Shown here: piece after piece, positions 60,701 to 64,000 of the stretch | Layout: each line of letters opens with the position of its first letter | How positions within the stretch are numbered: the stretch's first letter is position 1 | NCBI GenBank assembly: GCA_019843655.1 | Contig: JACDQD010000003.1 | Span: 12,154,925-12,218,924, forward strand | Reading direction: 5' to 3' | Source: Lethocerus indicus | Taxonomy: Eukaryota > Arthropoda > Insecta > Hemiptera > Belostomatidae | DNA length: 64,000 nt | Position numbers and translations under genes: made by a program | The notes under the pieces: model-generated | Seen by the model: only the letters and a program-made list of their open reading frames with translations | Databases searched by the model: none | Told to the model about the DNA's origin: nothing

Positions 60701-63590
60701 ATTGTTGAGAAAGAACGATTTTTTTTCAATAAACACGTAAATAAATGTCAAAAACACATCATTTCATAGAAGCAATTGCAATCTCTCTGTTGAATTAAGC
60801 ATTACAAATGGTTATGTCAGCTAATGCACAAAAGCATTCAGAAAAATCGGTAAGAATTGCTAACTTGATTCATCGTTTATAAACCTTAAATATTTGTCAC
60901 AGAATGCGAGGTTCATTTGTACCTTCATCCGAAAACCAAACCATTTCAGTGTATCGTTCATTACTTACAGGAGATGAACACTACTTCGTTCATTCCAAAA
61001 ATAGAAACTTATTTTCAGTTAATTACAGCTTTTTTGTTGATTCTCCCATCACTGAAAACTTTGCCCTCAATTCGCAATTGTTGCCTGGTTAATGGTTCTT
61101 AATCGAAGCGAATAATACGTATAGAATATATCGAGGCGAATAATATGAATATACCTGGAGGAGTGCGGTTAACACAGTTACAAAACATTCAGGGTTACAT
61201 AAGAGAGGAAGCGCCAACGTCCTTTATACGGCCTGTTCCCTTTTTTTCTTTTATTACCTAGCGACGTACAATTGCAATTTCGCACTCGATATCTGTTCAG
61301 CGTACACAAAACGCTACCCGAAATAACCGCCCCTATGCAACAATCCAGTCGTGTTTTGATGACGAAACCGGTGATGACATTAAAAATAAATTGAAAAAAA
61401 AAATGTACAGTTCTAACACGTGTCGTGAATCAAACAAAGTCCTATGGCAGAAAGTAGCAGAAAAGGATTTGAATCGTGTTAGTCAGAACATATCTAACAT
61501 ATTTATCAACATAACATATCTATCAACATACCAGAAGCGCCAGTGCAGATATAAAATCTGGGGGAGATTATATTCTGAACACTCATTATCCCATTTATTA
61601 CTACTTTATGCTACTTCAGCTATGTTAAATATATCAAACAATGTTCATATGTTATATATACCAAACAATACCGAAACATTTTGACAACATACATGTTTAA
61701 ACGTATGTGCACATACATTACAAATAAATATTTAACAGAATTATTTAAAAGAGAGAAATATGCTACTAGATGCTGTGTAATCAGTTCACAATAACAAAAA
61801 ATGATCATAAAAAAGAACAATCTTTGTACCTAACACTAATTAACACAAATATGCCGTCTTGGATACAGAAGTATAGCGATTGTATATTTTTTCTATGCAT
61901 TACATTTAATCAGAACGGCATGTTACATAACTTCTATAGAAATAGTTAAACATCTATATTCGACCAAAAAACAGCGTTATTAAACACTGTGCACAATTTT
62001 CATTGTACCGGAATACTGGCCGGAATCAACCGCGGTTGGCGACTTGGCGCAATAAAAACACTATGGGGTACTAGCTACCTATTTTTCTCCCTCCCGGACG
62101 CCCGCCGCGTGTTGTGCAACCTTCGTTCAAAAGGTAACGGCAAGAAATGGTTTTAGGGGGCCAAATTAACGGATCCGACAATTTCGGCACCGTTTGCCCA
62201 ACCCCACGCAGTCTACACTACGAAACAAGGGCAACAAATCGGCCGTAACTTTCACTGGGTCCAAAAAGTGTTTCACAATTTCTGTGAGGAGCGGGCGAGC
62301 TGATGAAATTTTAGAAAGGGGCCCACCCTCCTCCTCCCCAACCAACCAAGTCTCCCTCCAATCTTAAGTAATAACCTTTATGCAGCACACTGCCGAGTAA
62401 TCGCCACAATGAGGACCGCAAGGCCGAGTGAAATCACAGTCAGAAACAAAAGTGTTAATGATAGCCAGAAACTCTAAAAAATAGTTTAGGACTCTCGTTT
62501 AACTTTCATAAAATATTATACAGACTTTCAAGTTATTCATCTGAGTTTCATTTTTAAACCCACTCATCGATCAGTGACGACTCAATTTTCCCGCACAATG
62601 TTTTCACGAAACATTTATGAATATATCAAAATAACAAGCGACAATCAAGATGCCATAAAGATTTTAGGAATTATTATATAATCGGAACGTTTAGATTAAA
62701 ATTAGTAAGCAAGAAATGGACAACGCTATTTCTGAAGATTATATTTTCTTGTTATTTAAACGTTTATAGGATAAGGTATCAAAATAAGCACACTGCAATG
62801 CTGAGAGGGCGACCTTGCGGCCACCTTAACATTGGCAATACAAGAGTGAGACTGGTTGACAGGTTGGCCTGCTTCCATTTGATATACACTAAACGTCAGG
62901 GAATATAATCAAATATTGGTTTAATCAAAGTTTAACTACTAGCGACTTGATACAACTATAACCCTTTTTTATAAGGATATAAGGTATTTTTGCAGTTAAA
63001 TACTACAACAACAGTACGCTCCAGCCTCAACGTTTCTAGGGCAGTTTAGCCTACACATGTTCCGAACGCTATAATTGAGTCAGAATTAGTCAAATGTCGG
63101 TACCATCTCCATAATCTTCCTTCTGCTTCCCTGGCCTATTCTCTACCAGTTCGTTACTCCCTAAAAAAATATATGCTATTCCTATTAGATATTAAAGCGG
63201 AAATATTCGGCATAAAATATTAATTTCGACATAAAATATAAATGATTAATGTTCGGCATAAACAAATGATAATTTATCATATTTATAAAATATTCTGCAA
63301 AAAAAGGTGGTCATATTAGTACATGATAAAATACATCCTAGTAACAAGCATATCGCCAGAATGGTGTTTATCTATTCGTCTATTCGTGAACCCTTCGGGA
63401 ACCCCCCTTTTCTTAGGCCATGTCAGTTATGTGGCAACTCGTATGCGAATGAAGGAATGCCAGGACGATAACCAAATCAACTTTAACTTCCACGAAGTTG
63501 TGTTCACTTTACAGTAGAAAAATATAGATAGTAAGATTCCCGTCACTCTCATTCAAATGAATGCTTACCGAGCCTACTAAAAAGGCGGAA
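57741..63590. other. Intergenic, no supportable gene
   Basis: CpG-normal DNA upstream of atos. Only short frames without domains. A GC-rich patch at 62000-62420 includes the palindrome AACCGCGGTT near 62028-62037. Confidence 0.55.
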
Positions 63591-63900
63591 CAAGACTTAA
63601 AAAAAGTTTTTGTCACGACGTCTCGCAATAGGACTCAATAGAATGCGGGTTCGGATGCGGCTCGCAATGTTAGCCTTGAATTAAATTGCCGCATCATCTG
63701 GATGCCGCCGCCCCTGGCACTCCACCAATCTCGGTTCTTTTCGTCTCTTCTCTCAATTCCAAATTACCAATTTACCTTTAAGCGCTCCCGGACTATGTTT
63801 TACTTCCGTGTTCGGAGCGAAAGTAGGAGCGAGCGACCCGCAGACCGCTCACGTGACACACCTGCCGTCACGCAGCCGCTCCACGCGGTCGGCTTCTGAT
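63591..63900. promoter_or_regulatory. CpG-rich patch near window end, possible promoter
   Basis: Dense CpG with a CACGTG E-box (near 63850), an ACTTCCG ETS-like word (near 63800) and several GAGCG/CGAGC words, more GC-rich than anything within 1 kb. It may mark the 5' end of a gene beyond the window; no start codon or exon could be assigned. Confidence 0.3.
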
Positions 63901-64000
63901 GATAGTGACGAGTTCACTACCCTTATACTGTATCCAGAGAGTACCATACTGCAAGAGTATTATTTGAAGAGCATATTATACTCAAAGCACTGTAAAGTCT

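Noticed and set aside
61350..61372. TGATGACGAAACCGG, a hammerhead-like word
   Set aside because: Stem II is missing entirely and no flanking arms pair.
1..64000. CRISPR arrays, rRNA genes, prokaryotic operons, viral or transposase ORFs
   Set aside because: No regular spaced repeats, no rRNA-like blocks, no ribosome binding sites ahead of ORFs, and no frame with reverse transcriptase, integrase or transposase motifs.

Overview
This is a eukaryotic (metazoan) nuclear window: AT-rich, intron-containing and strewn with pure (TA)n microsatellites. It has no operons, no prokaryotic signals and no long uninterrupted ORFs. Two protein-coding loci can be supported, both on the minus strand. The main one, about 42.0-56.6 kb, is a complete 13-exon homolog of Atossa (Drosophila atos; vertebrate ATOSA/ATOSB, formerly FAM214A/B). 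I reconstructed it exon by exon: every junction is GT-AG, all phases match, and the total is 2,424 coding nt (807 codons plus stop). The second, 35,346-35,654, is the 3' terminal coding exon of what looks like an Osiris-type (DUF1676-like) protein. Osiris genes are an insect family, so together with a CpG-depleted, methylated-looking gene body the window most resembles an insect with germline DNA methylation, perhaps hemimetabolous. The taxon is an inference.

Layout: 1-34.6 kb is gene-poor, CpG-normal DNA with no supportable coding region. It holds seven (TA)n tracts, a degenerate 37-bp pyrimidine minisatellite (19.5-19.7 kb), two retroelement-tail-like motifs (7.9 and 9.1 kb) and a CpG-free segment (26.7-28.2 kb) unlike its surroundings. 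The Osiris-like exon is at 35.3-35.7 kb. From about 39.0 to 56.0 kb CpG is strongly depleted. This block covers the atos introns, most exons and about 3 kb past the stop codon, and ends near the first coding exon, which lies in a CpG-rich promoter-like patch (56.4-56.9 kb). A decayed tRNA-derived SINE head sits in intron 10 (43.28-43.36 kb). From 56.9 kb to the end the sequence is again CpG-normal and non-coding, with GC-rich patches at 62.0-62.4 kb and 63.6-63.9 kb.

The two loci are not visibly connected in function. Atossa proteins are nuclear transcriptional regulators; Osiris proteins are secreted or endosomal proteins of cuticle-forming epithelium. The most informative whole-window signal is the two-state CpG landscape: CpG-depleted blocks coincide with the atos transcription unit and with one unexplained 1.4-kb segment.
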